Positions 24,420-34,135 are shown, counted from the stretch's first letter. The stretch: DNA of 64,000 nucleotides from Halobacterium wangiae (GCF_021249345.1 NZ_CP089588.1:620001-684000), one strand, 5' to 3'. Notes: generated from the letters alone by a model not told the origin. Program-made: numbers and translations.

Positions 24420-24724
24420 AGGAGATCGAACTCGACGACGAGGACGGGGGCGGTGCCTCCGGCCTGATGGCGCTGCTCGTCACGGTGATGGAACTGCTCG
24501 TCGAGACGATGGAGCGCGAGGCGATCCGGCGGATGGAGTCGGGGTCGCTCACGCCCGAGGAGATCGAGCGCCTCGGCGCCCAGCTACATGCGATCGAGGC
24601 GGAGATCGAGGACATCAAGGCTCGCGAGGGTATCGAGGACGACGTTGAGGCGCTCCGTGACGACCTCGATTCGCTGGTCTCGGAGGCGGTCGAACAGGTC
24701 CGTGCGGAGGAGATCCCGGAATGA
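24416..24724 (+). CDS. gvpK: Gas vesicle protein GvpK
   Basis: A 102-residue protein containing GLMALLVTVMELLVETMERE and AIRRMESGSLTPEEIERLGA, the family core, then a charged coiled-coil end. GvpK belongs to the minimal set needed to make gas vesicles in haloarchaea. It overlaps gvpJ and gvpL by four bases. Confidence 0.93.
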   Translation: MKEIELDDEDGGGASGLMALLVTVMELLVETMEREAIRRMESGSLTPEEIERLGAQLHAIEAEIEDIKAREGIEDDVEALRDDLDSLVSEAVEQVRAEEIPE

Positions 24725-25548
24725 CCGACCCCCAACCCGTCGACGACGGGAATGCGGACCTCGACTTCGAGGAGGGACGCTACCTCTACTGTGCGGTGTA
24801 CGCCGACGACGACGCGACCATCTCGGCGGAGGGCCTCGACGGCGAGTCAGTCTCACTGCTCGTCGCGGACGGCGTCGGCGTGGTCGTCCAGCCGGTCGAC
24901 TCGGTGTTCGACTCCGAGGACCTGACCCAGGTGCGGGAGTGGCTGCTCACCCACCAGGGAGTGGTCGACGACGCCGGAGAGGCCTTCGGGACGCCGCTGC
25001 CGTTCCGCTTCGACACGATCCTCCGCGGCGACGACGAGATAGTCTTCGAGTGGCTCGCGGGCCACCGTGCGGAGATCGAGGACGCGCTCTCGTGGCTCGC
25101 CGGGCGCTGGGAGTACCGCATCGAGGTGCGCTGGGACGAGGCAGCCGTCACCGAGTCGGTACGGGACACCGAGGACCTCCAGGCGCTCGCCGACCGGGTC
25201 GAGGACGCCTCGGAGGGGACGGGGTTCCTGCTCGAGTCGCAGTACGAGACCCGTCTCACGGAGCTCCTGGCGGAGCGACGCCGAGAGGTGGAGGCGGACC
25301 TCGCCGAGCGACTCGAACCCCACGCGGTCGAGATCCAGATGACGGGCGAGGGCCCGGGCGTGTTCTCGGGCGGGGCAGACGACGGCTTCGAGACGGTGAC
25401 ACAGTTCTCCGTCCTCGCCGAACGCGAGGCGGAGGGAGCCATCGGCGACCAACTCGAGCCGATCGCCGACCGGCCGAACTACGACGTCCGGTACACCGGC
25501 CCGTGGCCACCGTACAGCTTCGCGCCGGAGATCGGGGGTGAGCAGTAG
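24721..25548 (+). CDS. gvpL: Gas vesicle protein GvpL
   Basis: A 275-residue GvpF/L family protein. GRYLYCAVYADDDATISAEG starts the first domain, FGTPLPFRFDTILRGDDEIV (about 88-107) matches the conserved central segment, and DVRYTGPWPPYSFAPEIG near the end carries the PPYSF motif. GvpL binds several other accessory Gvp proteins and is thought to organise the nucleation complex. It overlaps gvpK by four bases, and its stop lies 1 base before the gvpM GTG. Confidence 0.93.
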   Translation: MTDPQPVDDGNADLDFEEGRYLYCAVYADDDATISAEGLDGESVSLLVADGVGVVVQPVDSVFDSEDLTQVREWLLTHQGVVDDAGEAFGTPLPFRFDTILRGDDEIVFEWLAGHRAEIEDALSWLAGRWEYRIEVRWDEAAVTESVRDTEDLQALADRVEDASEGTGFLLESQYETRLTELLAERRREVEADLAERLEPHAVEIQMTGEGPGVFSGGADDGFETVTQFSVLAEREAEGAIGDQLEPIADRPNYDVRYTGPWPPYSFAPEIGGEQ

Positions 25549-25549
25549 C

Positions 25550-25855
25550 GTGGACCCGAACAAAGAGCGGGACCACGCGATCGTCGACGTACTCGACGTC
25601 CTGCTCCGGGAGGGGGCGATGATACAGGCGGACGTGCTGGTGACCGTCGCGGACATCCCGCTGGTGGGTATCAACCTCCAGGCGGCGGTCGCGGGGATGA
25701 CGACGATGCGGGAGTACGGCTTCTTCGAGAACTGGGACCTCGAGACGCGCGAGGCGGCTCTGGAGACGTCGACCCAGGACGAGTCGGACACCGAGGAAGG
25801 ATCCGCCATAGAGGAATCGCCCATAGCGGAGTCGTCCCGGGAAGAGTCGTCGTAG
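25550..25855 (+). CDS. gvpM: Gas vesicle protein GvpM
   Basis: A 101-residue GvpA-family paralogue. VDPNKERDHAIVDVLDVLLR, GAMIQADVLVTVADIPLVGI and NLQAAVAGMTTMREYGFFEN are characteristic of GvpM. The GTG at 25550 makes the N-terminus line up with other GvpM proteins; a GTG four codons earlier (25538) is possible. The last 30 residues are a Ser/Glu-rich tail. It is the last gene of the rightward arm. Confidence 0.92.
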   Translation: MDPNKERDHAIVDVLDVLLREGAMIQADVLVTVADIPLVGINLQAAVAGMTTMREYGFFENWDLETREAALETSTQDESDTEEGSAIEESPIAESSREESS

Positions 25856-25913
25856 CGGAGTCCAAGGACCGGCAGTGACTGACTCGTGAGAACGAGCGCC
25901 GACCTGGCCGGCG

Positions 25914-28502
25914 CTACGTCTCGAACTCGAAGCGCGCGCCGCCGTCCTCGCTCTCTCCGAGCGACACCGACCAGCCGTGGTTCTCCGCGATGTTCTCCAC
26001 GATGGCGAGGCCGAAGCCCGTGCCGTCCGCCGCCGTGGTGTACCCCATCTCGAAGACGTCCTCGCGCTCGTCGTCGGGGATGCCCGGTCCGTCGTCCGCG
26101 ACGAAGAACCCCTCGCGGTCCTCGAGGGGGCTGACCCGAATCCGAACGCCCGTCTCCGCCTCGGCGACCGAGCCGTCGAGTTGCGTCTGGGCGACCGGCG
26201 GCGAGGCGTGCTCGACGGCGTTGCGGAAGAGGTTCTCGAGCAGTTCCTGGAGTCGGCCGCGGACCGCCTCCACGGTCACGCCCTCGAGGTCGAGACTGAG
26301 TTGGGCGTCGCCCGTGTCGACGGAGTCCCACGCGGAAATCGCGGCGACCTGCAACGCCACCTCGTCGGTGTCGCGGCCCGCCGTCCCGTCGCGGGCGAGC
26401 GCGAGCAGTTCCTCGAGGATCTCGTCGATCCGGTCGAGAGACCCCTCGACGCGGTCCAGCGCATCGTCGTCCTCGTGCTGCCGGTACTGCTCGAGCCAGC
26501 CGGTGGCGACGTTGAGCGGACTCCGGAGGTCGTGGCTGACAACGCTGGCGAACTCGTTGAGCCGTTCGTTCCGGGCCTCGAGTTCGCGCTCGCGGCGCTT
26601 GCGCTCGGTGACGTCCCGGAGGACGCCGATGGTGCCACGGAACTCCTCGTCGAACGGACGGAGCGCGAGGTGGCACTCGACGACGTGGGCCTCGTCGGCG
26701 TCCGTCGGGTAGGCGTGGAACTCGAACTTTCCCTTCGTGACGCCGCCCGCGGAGAGCAGTTCGCCGACGGTCTCCTCGTAGCGCGGGACGACCTCCGGGT
26801 CGAAGACGCCGTCCTCGACGAGTTCGGGGACGCTCGTCGACTCCAGGTCCGACTGCGAGTAGCCGGTGAGACTGGCGACCTGCGCGTTGGCGCTGACGCA
26901 GTTCGCGTCCCCGTCGACGATGAAGACGCCGTCGGGCGCCGTCTCGACGATGGTCTCGTACTGACGCCGCTCGCGGTCGCGCTGTCGGCGATCGCTGATG
27001 TCTCGACAGATAGCGAGCACCGCCGGTTCGCCCTCGTACGTGATCGTCGAGGCGGTGAACTCGATGGGGACGCGCTCGCCGTCGACGCTCTCCGCTTCGA
27101 ACTCGTAGCGGCGCTCCGGGTCGTCGCCCCCGACGCGACGTTCGAAGCGTTCGAGCACCGTCGAGCGGTGTTCGGGAGCGACGACCTCCGCGATCGGCGT
27201 CCCCTCGAGGCTGTCGGCGCTCGCGTCGAGGATGTCCGCGGCCCGGGAGTTGGCGAACTGGAGTCGTTCGTCCTGGGCGATGATGACGGCGTCGTTGGCC
27301 TCCTCGACGACGGTCGCGTACTTCTCCTCGCTCTCCCGGAGTTTGCGCTCGCGGCGCTTGCGCTCGGTGACGTCGCGGACGACACCCGCGGTGCCCTGGA
27401 ACTCGACGTCGAAGGGGAGCAACGCGATGTGGACCTCGACGCTCGTGACGTCGTCGGACCAGTTCTCCCCGCTCATCTCGGCGATTCCGGCCGTCTCCTC
27501 GCCGCCCAGCAGGTCCCGGATGATGGCCTCGCCAGCCTCGATGTCGTCGTCGGTCATCACGACCGAGCAGTGCTCGCCGACGAGGTCCTCGCGGTCGCGG
27601 CCCGTCAGCTCCTCGAAGGCGTCGTTGACGAACGTGAACACCCCCTCGGCGTCGAGGGTGTAGACCGCGTCGCCGACCGCCTGCACGATGGTCTGGACGC
27701 GCTCGATCTCCTGTTCGTGCTTGACGCGGTCGGTGATGTCGGTGAACGAGGCGACGACGCGGTCCACGTCGCCGTCTGCGTCGAACAGCGGCGCACAGTG
27801 CATCACGAGGTACTTCCGCCAGCCGTCCGGCCACTCGATGGCGAGCCGCTCACCGTGGAGCGGCTGTCCGGAGCTCGCCACCCGTCTGGCGGGGTGGTCG
27901 CCCTCGTGGATCGGTTCGCCGTCGAGCGTCTCGAAGGTCCACTCCGGGGTCGTCGGGAGTTCGGTGTCGGCGAGGCCGAGCGTCGCCTTCGCGCGGTCGG
28001 TCGCCGACGCGACGCTGCCGTCCGGTTCGAAGACGACCGACCCCGGCGTGGTCGTCAGTACCTGTTCGAGGAGGTGTTTCTCCTCGCGGAGCGCCTCCTT
28101 CGAACGGCGCTTCTCGACGGCGTTGCGGACGCGGTTGGCGAGCACCGCGTACTGGTCGGTGCCGCCGCCCTTCTGGAGGTAGTCGGTGACGCCCGCGGAG
28201 ATGGCGTCGCTGGCGATCTCCTCGCTGCCCTTCCCGGTGAACAGCACGAACGGCAGTTCGGGGTCGCGCTCGCGGACCACGGCGAGGAACTCTAGGCCGT
28301 CCATCCCCGGCATGTCGTGGTCGGAGACGACGCAGTCGACCGACGCCGATTCGAGGAACTCCAGGGCGGGTTCCGCGGCGGGGCGCGTCGTCACGTCGAA
28401 CTCCTCGGCCTCCCGCTCGAGGTACGTGGCCGTGAGGTCCGCCATCGAGTCGTTGTCCTCGACGAGGAGTACCTGGACGGGAGCCCCTGAACCGCGTGTC
28501 AT
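25914..28502 (-). CDS. Response-regulator/multi-PAS sensor histidine kinase
   Basis: An 862-residue soluble protein. A receiver domain occupies about 9-125, with D61 (VVSDHDMPGMDG) as probable phospho-acceptor. Four PAS-like regions follow (about 135-260, 265-385, 390-510 and 515-640), each ending in a DVTERKRRER- or DITDRVKHEQ-type linker. The kinase core has HisKA with SVVSHDLRSPLN (about 660) and an HATPase domain with N box LLENLFRNAVEH, G1 DDGPGIPD and GTGFGLAI. No membrane helix is seen, so it senses a cytoplasmic signal. The ATG at 28502 is preferred over an upstream start. It faces away from trkA; targets are unknown. Confidence 0.88.
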   Translation of the reverse strand: MTRGSGAPVQVLLVEDNDSMADLTATYLEREAEEFDVTTRPAAEPALEFLESASVDCVVSDHDMPGMDGLEFLAVVRERDPELPFVLFTGKGSEEIASDAISAGVTDYLQKGGGTDQYAVLANRVRNAVEKRRSKEALREEKHLLEQVLTTTPGSVVFEPDGSVASATDRAKATLGLADTELPTTPEWTFETLDGEPIHEGDHPARRVASSGQPLHGERLAIEWPDGWRKYLVMHCAPLFDADGDVDRVVASFTDITDRVKHEQEIERVQTIVQAVGDAVYTLDAEGVFTFVNDAFEELTGRDREDLVGEHCSVVMTDDDIEAGEAIIRDLLGGEETAGIAEMSGENWSDDVTSVEVHIALLPFDVEFQGTAGVVRDVTERKRRERKLRESEEKYATVVEEANDAVIIAQDERLQFANSRAADILDASADSLEGTPIAEVVAPEHRSTVLERFERRVGGDDPERRYEFEAESVDGERVPIEFTASTITYEGEPAVLAICRDISDRRQRDRERRQYETIVETAPDGVFIVDGDANCVSANAQVASLTGYSQSDLESTSVPELVEDGVFDPEVVPRYEETVGELLSAGGVTKGKFEFHAYPTDADEAHVVECHLALRPFDEEFRGTIGVLRDVTERKRRERELEARNERLNEFASVVSHDLRSPLNVATGWLEQYRQHEDDDALDRVEGSLDRIDEILEELLALARDGTAGRDTDEVALQVAAISAWDSVDTGDAQLSLDLEGVTVEAVRGRLQELLENLFRNAVEHASPPVAQTQLDGSVAEAETGVRIRVSPLEDREGFFVADDGPGIPDDEREDVFEMGYTTAADGTGFGLAIVENIAENHGWSVSLGESEDGGARFEFET

Positions 28503-28609
28503 CTTCTCACAATGTACGGCGGGGGACAATAAACGTTGTAGTCGGTTCCGAAGGGCTATTGCGTGGGGAGTTCGACCTATCGGTCATGCTAACCGGGGGC
28601 GCGAACTGA

Positions 28610-29953
28610 ATGCGCATCCTCATCGTCGGAGCGGGTGAAGTCGGGTCGAGCATCGCGAACAGCCTGGCGGACGCCCACGAGGTCGTCGTCGTGGACGTCG
28701 ACCCCGACCGCGTCGAGTCGATGACGTACTCCCACGACGTGCTCGCGGTCAGTGGGGACGGCACCGACCTCGACGTGCTCGTGGAGGCGGAGGTCGAGCG
28801 CGCCGACGTCGCCATCGCCAGCACGGACGACGACGAGACGAACCTGGCGACGTGTGGCACCGTCAACACCGTCAGCGACGCGTTCACCATCGCCCGCGTG
28901 AAGAACACCACCTACCTCGACACGTGGCGGAACCACCAGGGCGCGTTCGGCGTCGACTTCATGGTGTGTACGGACCTGCTGGCCGCGGAGGCCATCGTCC
29001 GCATCGTGGGCCTCCCGACCGCCCGGGACGTCGACCCGTTCGCCGGTGGCCACGTCGAGATGGCCGAGTTCGAGGTGCCCGCAGGCACTCCGCTCGCGGG
29101 CCAGACGGTGGCGGAGGCGGACCAGTTCGACGAACTGACCTTCGTCGCCATCATCCCCGACGGCGCGGACAGCGCGGTGATTCCCCGCGGGGACACCGTC
29201 ATCACGGGCGACGCCCGCATCGTCGTCGTCGGGCGCCCGGCTGCGGTACGGAGCTTCTCGGCCACGATAAACCCCGACGAAGCGGCGGGCGAGGTCGACG
29301 ACGTGGTCGTCGTCGGCGGCAGCACGACCGGTGAACTGACCGCCGAACTCCTCGCCCAGCGTGGAATCAAGCCCCGCATCGTGGAGGTCGACCGGGACCG
29401 GGCCAGGGAGCTCGCCGAGCGCATCCCGTCGGCGACCATCCTCTCCCACGACGGCACCGACCCCGAGTTCCTCACCCGCGAACACGTCCAGAACGCGGAC
29501 GTCGTGGTCGCCACGCTCGGCAGCGACGAGCGGTCGCTGCTGGCGGCGCTCCTCGCCAAACGCGTCGGCGCGACGCGGGCCATCGCCGTCGTCGAGCAGG
29601 CCCGCTACGTCGATCTCTTCCAGGAGGTCGGCGTTGACGTCGCGGTGAACCCCCGGCAGGTCACGGCAGAGGAGATCACGCGGTTCACGCGCGAGCGGCA
29701 CGCGGAGAACGTCGCCATCATCGAACCGGGAGGCGCCGAGGTGCTGGAGATCGAAATCGAGGAGGGGAGCGTGCTGGCGGGCCGCGCCATCAAGGACGTC
29801 GCAGGCGAACTCCCGGACGGCGTCGTCATCGGAGCCATCACACGGGACGACGAGTACGTCGTTCCCCGCGGCGACACGGTCGTCCACGTCGGCGACCACG
29901 TGGTCGCGTTCGTCCGCGCCGACGCGCTCGACGAGGTCACCTCGAAGCTATGA
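28610..29953 (+). CDS. trkA: Trk potassium uptake system, NAD-binding subunit TrkA
   Basis: A 447-residue protein with two tandem RCK units. The first Rossmann domain begins RILIVGAGEVGSSIANSLAD (GxGxxG at 7-12), followed by a TrkA-C domain near 145-225. The second begins DVVVVGGSTTGELTAELLAQ near 231 and ends with a second TrkA-C domain. TrkA binds NAD(H) or nucleotides and gates the TrkH channel on the cytoplasmic side. It overlaps trkH by four bases. Potassium uptake is central to salt-in halophiles. Confidence 0.92.
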   Translation: MRILIVGAGEVGSSIANSLADAHEVVVVDVDPDRVESMTYSHDVLAVSGDGTDLDVLVEAEVERADVAIASTDDDETNLATCGTVNTVSDAFTIARVKNTTYLDTWRNHQGAFGVDFMVCTDLLAAEAIVRIVGLPTARDVDPFAGGHVEMAEFEVPAGTPLAGQTVAEADQFDELTFVAIIPDGADSAVIPRGDTVITGDARIVVVGRPAAVRSFSATINPDEAAGEVDDVVVVGGSTTGELTAELLAQRGIKPRIVEVDRDRARELAERIPSATILSHDGTDPEFLTREHVQNADVVVATLGSDERSLLAALLAKRVGATRAIAVVEQARYVDLFQEVGVDVAVNPRQVTAEEITRFTRERHAENVAIIEPGGAEVLEIEIEEGSVLAGRAIKDVAGELPDGVVIGAITRDDEYVVPRGDTVVHVGDHVVAFVRADALDEVTSKL

Positions 29954-31518
29954 ACCTCCGGGTGGAGTGGCGCGCCAGCGTCGCACTCGTCGGGACAGTC
30001 GTGAAGTGGCTCTCGGTGCCGCTGCTCGCGCCGCTGGTCGTCGCGCTCTACTACGGCGACGGGGGCCTGGTCGCGTTCGGCGCGACCATCGTCGTCGCGT
30101 TCGGCCTGGGGACGTGGCTCGAATCGCTGGGCGACCCGGACGCGATGGGGATCAGGGAGGGGTTCCTGATGGTGGCGTTGACGTGGTTCGCGGTGAGTGT
30201 CGTGGGCGCGCTACCGTACCTCCTGGCCGCTCACGGCGTTCCCGGCATCCTGCCAGCGACGGCGCCGTCGTCGACGCTCGCCAACCCGGCGAACGCGCTG
30301 TTCGAGTCGATGAGCGGCTTCACGACGACCGGAGCGACCGTGCTCGGTTCGATCTCCTTCGAGACGCACTCCCACGCGATACTGCTGTGGCGCCAGCTCA
30401 CCCAGTGGCTCGGGGGCATGGGCATCGTCGTGCTCGCGGTCGCCATCCTCCCCGAACTCTCCGTCGGCGGCGCCCAGTTGATGGACGCGGAGGCGCCGGG
30501 ACCGGGCATCGAGAAGCTCACGCCCCACATCGCGCGGACGGCTCGCGCCCTCTGGCTGGTGTACGCAGGCATCACCGCCCTCGAGATGGTGTTGCTGTAC
30601 GGCCTCCACGTCGGCGGTTACGCTCCGAACATGGGGGTGTACAACGCCATCGCCCACGGCCTCACGACGATGGCGACCGGCGGCTTCAGCCCGGAGGCGC
30701 GCTCCATCGAGGCGTTCTCCGCGGCCGTCCAGTGGCTCGTCGTCCCGTTCATGGTCGCGGCGGGGACGAACTTCGCGCTGTTCTGGCACGTCCTCCAGGG
30801 GGACACCGACGAACTATTCGAGGACGCGGAGTTCCGGTTCTACGTCGGCGTCGTCGGTACGGTGACCGCGCTGCTCGCGGCGATCCTGTTCACGGGTCCG
30901 GCGCTCGGTCTGCGGGACGCCGTCGCGCCGGTCGCCGGCGACTTCGGGGAGTCGCTGCGGCACGCCGCGTTCCAGGCCGCCTCCATCGTCACCACGACGG
31001 GGTACGCGAGCATGGACTTCAACGCGTGGAGCCAGCCGGGACAGATGGTGCTGTTCGTCGCCATCTTCCTCGGTGGGAGCGCGGGGAGCACGGGCGGCGC
31101 GGTGAAGATGGTGCGCTGGCTGGTCATCCTGAAGTCGCTCAGACGGGAGCTGTTCGTCTCCGTCCACCCGGACGCTGTCCAGCCCCTCCGGCTGGCCGGC
31201 CGGGTGCTCGACGAACGCGGGGTCCGCGGCATCTACGCGTTCACGGCGGTCTACTTCGCACTGTTCGTCTTCGGCACCGTGTTCGTCGCCATCGACGCCG
31301 GGCGCATCGAGGAGACGGTGACGACCTTCGAGGCGATGAGCGCCGTCGCCGCGACCCTCGGTAACGTCGGTCCCGGCTTCGGCATCGTCGGGCCGATGAA
31401 CAGCTACCTGCCGTTCACCAACTCGTCGAAACTGCTGATGGTCGGGCTGATGTGGATCGGTCGCCTCGAGATCCTCCCCGTGCTCGTGCTGTTCACGCGG
31501 TCGTACTGGCAGTCCTGA
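29950..31518 (+). CDS. trkH: Trk potassium uptake system, membrane subunit TrkH
   Basis: A 522-residue polytopic protein with four pore-loop repeats. The filter segments are visible as FTTTGAT (about 123-129), MATGGFSP (about 241-248), VTTTGYAS (about 347-354) and ATLGNVGPG (about 467-475). Their central glycines bind K+. The gene starts inside the trkA stop, so both subunits are made together. Confidence 0.93.
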   Translation: MNLRVEWRASVALVGTVVKWLSVPLLAPLVVALYYGDGGLVAFGATIVVAFGLGTWLESLGDPDAMGIREGFLMVALTWFAVSVVGALPYLLAAHGVPGILPATAPSSTLANPANALFESMSGFTTTGATVLGSISFETHSHAILLWRQLTQWLGGMGIVVLAVAILPELSVGGAQLMDAEAPGPGIEKLTPHIARTARALWLVYAGITALEMVLLYGLHVGGYAPNMGVYNAIAHGLTTMATGGFSPEARSIEAFSAAVQWLVVPFMVAAGTNFALFWHVLQGDTDELFEDAEFRFYVGVVGTVTALLAAILFTGPALGLRDAVAPVAGDFGESLRHAAFQAASIVTTTGYASMDFNAWSQPGQMVLFVAIFLGGSAGSTGGAVKMVRWLVILKSLRRELFVSVHPDAVQPLRLAGRVLDERGVRGIYAFTAVYFALFVFGTVFVAIDAGRIEETVTTFEAMSAVAATLGNVGPGFGIVGPMNSYLPFTNSSKLLMVGLMWIGRLEILPVLVLFTRSYWQS

Positions 31519-31524
31519 CGCCGC

Positions 31525-31920
31525 TCAGACCTCGACCGCCCACAACTGGAAGTCCTCGGGGAGGTCGTACACCTCCCGGAAGACGGCCTCGACGAACTGG
31601 CCGACGCGGTCGTCGTCGGCGCGCGCCTCGATGCGAACGTTCGTCCCGGGAGCGTCCTCCTCGGTGTCGCGGGCGGTGACAGTGAACGCGCCGAAGCGCG
31701 CGAGTACGTCGCTCAGCACGTCGAGTTCCTCGTCGGTGCAGTCGAGGTTGAGCGTGCCGTCGGCGTACTGCACCCACGGCGGGAGGAACTCCGGGTCGTC
31801 GCTCGGGTCGTCGTCGGCTTCCAGCGTGCAGAACGCGCTCTCTCGTTCGCGGTGGGCGGCGACGGCGTCCGCGACGAGCGCGACGCGCTCGGCCTCCGAG
31901 TCGGCGTCGAATCGGGTCAT
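31525..31920 (-). CDS. Conserved haloarchaeal protein of unknown function
   Basis: A 131-residue, very acidic soluble protein starting MTRFDADSEAERVALVADAV. It has FCTLEADDDPSDDPEFLPPW, then YADGTLNLDCTDEELDVLSD and a C-terminal beta strand ending FQLWAVEV. I do not recognise the family. The ATG at 31920 is preferred to an upstream start because the extra residues are Arg-rich and out of character. It converges with trkH, 6 bases apart. Confidence 0.6.
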   Translation of the reverse strand: MTRFDADSEAERVALVADAVAAHRERESAFCTLEADDDPSDDPEFLPPWVQYADGTLNLDCTDEELDVLSDVLARFGAFTVTARDTEEDAPGTNVRIEARADDDRVGQFVEAVFREVYDLPEDFQLWAVEV

Positions 31921-32073
31921 ACTGGCGCTTCGACGCCCGCCCACTAATGGGAACCGGGTTCGCCCCCGAGCACGAGGGGAGCCAACCGGCGGAGTAGTGG
32001 CCAGTTGCCGTCACGATGTCTGTCAGGTGGGTTGCAAACGTTTACCCGTCGCGTCGGTGTGTGTCGGAGTAGT

Positions 32074-32607
32074 ATGACAGACCAATCTGAGCAAGGAGCA
32101 GGGATGGAACCGGGGCGACCAGCCGACGGCGAACCGTCGCTCGTCGACGAGTTACAGCAGCCGACGCCGATGCGGTACATCAAGTTCGCCGTCGCGATGT
32201 TCGCGGTTGTCGGCGTCGGGTACGGCCTGACGTTCTGGCTGTTCTCCGAACTCGGCACCATGGGGAACACCGGCGGGTCGATCCTCGTCGGTATCGGGAC
32301 GTTCTTCGGCTTCCTGCTCGGACCAGTGGTCGCCGTGGGCACGGGCGCGTACACGGCCCTGAACTGGGAGGGCGAGGAGACGAAACTCGTCGCCGCGGCC
32401 GCCGGCGTCGGTGCCGCTGCCGGCTACGTCGTACTCGTGATGGTGCTGTTGCTGTTCGCCAGTCTGTCTTCCTCCGGCGGTGGCGGCGGGGGCGGCGGAA
32501 CGAGTCTCCCCGGCGGAACCGGCGGGACGTTCGGATTGCTCCTGGGAATCGCCGCAACGGCCACGCTCACCGTCTACCTGACGGCCCGCGTTCGCATCGA
32601 ATCCTGA
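32074..32607 (+). CDS. Four-helix membrane protein, unknown function
   Basis: A 177-residue protein. About 30 polar residues (ending VDELQQPTPMRYIK) precede four hydrophobic segments near 35-55, 65-85, 104-128 and 152-170. A glycine-only run of eight (about 133-140) lies in the loop before the last helix. A TTTAC box at 32041-32045 is about 30 bases before the ATG, fitting a leaderless transcript. I recognise no named family. Confidence 0.6.
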   Translation: MTDQSEQGAGMEPGRPADGEPSLVDELQQPTPMRYIKFAVAMFAVVGVGYGLTFWLFSELGTMGNTGGSILVGIGTFFGFLLGPVVAVGTGAYTALNWEGEETKLVAAAAGVGAAAGYVVLVMVLLLFASLSSSGGGGGGGGTSLPGGTGGTFGLLLGIAATATLTVYLTARVRIES

Positions 32608-32676
32608 GGGAGACGGCCCCGCGTCCGTCGTCACCACACCCGTCTGCGTGCCGAACGTCACACCGCGACCGGCGCG

Positions 32677-33267
32677 TCAGCGCGGCGTGGCCAGCGTGTT
32701 CACCCAGCGGCCCTCGGCGCGGGCCTCGCCTTCGAGGCCCGCGTCCGCGAGCAACTCTCGGAACTCGTCGCCACCGTAGTACGCGAAGAAGCGGTCGTCG
32801 CCGCCGCCGTGGTCGTCGTCGGGTTCGAAACCCGCGCTCTCGCCGCGTTTCACCGAGCAGAACAGCACGCCGTCGTCGGCGAGCACGCGCTCGAACTCGG
32901 CGAGCGCGTCGACGGCCGCCGGTTTCGGGAGGTGGTGGAGGACCGCACACGCCCAGACACCGTCGAACGCGCCGTCGGGAACCGGGAGCGAGCGCAGGTC
33001 GCCGCGGACGAACGCGCCGTCGACGTCCTCGCGGGCGGCCGCGACGAACGAGTGGGTGATGTCCACGCCCACCACGTCGAGGCCGCGGGCAGCGAACACC
33101 GCAGCGTCGCTCCCCGGGCCACAGCCGGCGTCGAGCACGCGGTCGCCGGCGAGCGCGTCGAAGAACGGGTCGCCGTGCCGCTCCGCGACGCTGGCCGTCC
33201 GGTACTTCTCGCAGTAGGCGTCGGCGTGGTCCTCGTAGGTCGCGGCGGTCTGGAGGGACTCGTCCAT
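32677..33267 (-). CDS. Class I SAM-dependent methyltransferase
   Basis: A 196-residue methyltransferase with motif [21 protein letters not shown] (about 44-63), the acidic end of strand 2 (VVGVDITHS), motif III-like [20 protein letters not shown] and [19 protein letters not shown]. This is the methyltransferase-11 type fold. Substrate unknown; closest in pattern are ubiquinone/tRNA-wobble-type methyltransferases, but no specific signature is visible. It is divergent from adk. Confidence 0.85.
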   Translation of the reverse strand: MDESLQTAATYEDHADAYCEKYRTASVAERHGDPFFDALAGDRVLDAGCGPGSDAAVFAARGLDVVGVDITHSFVAAAREDVDGAFVRGDLRSLPVPDGAFDGVWACAVLHHLPKPAAVDALAEFERVLADDGVLFCSVKRGESAGFEPDDDHGGGDDRFFAYYGGDEFRELLADAGLEGEARAEGRWVNTLATPR

Positions 33268-33345
33268 GCGCTCCCTCTAGTTCGAGGGGTCATAGGTTTG
33301 GCCGGAAACAACACCTCCTTAATCGGGGCCGGAGAACAGACGTGT

Positions 33346-33996
33346 ATGAGTAGTCCACACGTGCTGATTCTCGGCGCGCCGGGCGCGGGGAAGGGCACGC
33401 AGAGCCGACGTCTCACCGAGGAGTTCGGCATCGAACACGTCACGACCGGTGACGCGCTCCGTGGGAACAAGGAGATGGACATCGGCCACCTCGACCTCGA
33501 GTACGACACGCCCGGCGAGTACATGGACGCCGGCGAACTCGTCCCCGACCCGGTGGTCAACGAGATCGTGAAGAAGGCCCTCGAGGACGCCGACGGCTAC
33601 GTGCTCGACGGCTACCCGCGCAACGAGAGCCAGACGGAGTACCTCGACTCCATCACGGACCTCGACGTCGTGCTCTACCTCGACGTCGCGGAGGACGAAC
33701 TCGTCCGGCGACTCACCGGCCGTCGCGTCTGTGAGGACTGCGGCGCGACCTACCACGTCGACTTCGACCCACCCGCGGAGGAGGGCGTCTGCGACGAGTG
33801 CGGCGGCGACCTCTACCAGCGCGAGGACGACACGGAGGAGACCGCCCGCGAGCGCATCCGCGTCTACGAGGAGAACACCCAGGACGTCGTCGACTACTTC
33901 CGCGACGAGGGCGTGCTCGCCGAGATCGACGGCGAACAGACCCCCGACGAGGTGTGGGACGACGTCAGGGACACCGTCGCCGAGCGCGCGGAGTAA
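33346..33996 (+). CDS. adk: Adenylate kinase
   Basis: A 216-residue enzyme interconverting ATP+AMP and 2 ADP. The P-loop is [16 protein letters not shown] (about 6-21), AMP-binding residues lie in VTTGDALR and DGYPRNESQ, and the LID (about 125-162) has four cysteines ([12 protein letters not shown] ... GVCDECGGD) that likely bind zinc. CCTTAAT at 33317-33323 before the ATG suggests a leaderless transcript. In many archaea adk directly follows secY; here 14.8 kb separate them. Confidence 0.95.
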   Translation: MSSPHVLILGAPGAGKGTQSRRLTEEFGIEHVTTGDALRGNKEMDIGHLDLEYDTPGEYMDAGELVPDPVVNEIVKKALEDADGYVLDGYPRNESQTEYLDSITDLDVVLYLDVAEDELVRRLTGRRVCEDCGATYHVDFDPPAEEGVCDECGGDLYQREDDTEETARERIRVYEENTQDVVDYFRDEGVLAEIDGEQTPDEVWDDVRDTVAERAE

Positions 33997-34135
33997 CGGC
34001 CGACGACTCGTTCTGGCGGCCCAGGAGACCGGTAGCCGTGGCTGTGTCGCCCACGTGGGAGCGACGACGCCTCCTGGGACCGCGTCCGAGAGCGGCACCC
34101 GGAGACCCACCGGCCCCGGTGTTAGTTTCCTATTA

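Noticed and set aside
24853-27834. A 993-codon open frame on the minus strand over the gvp and kinase region
   Set aside because: It is rich in Arg, Pro and Gly and runs in another frame under the kinase and, antisense, under gvpL and gvpM. High GC makes such shadow frames long; its protein has no recognisable motif.
25977-28295. A 772-codon plus-strand open frame antisense to the sensor kinase
   Set aside because: Its composition (Val, Asp, Arg repeats) mirrors the kinase in reverse, while the kinase has complete receiver, PAS and ATPase motifs.
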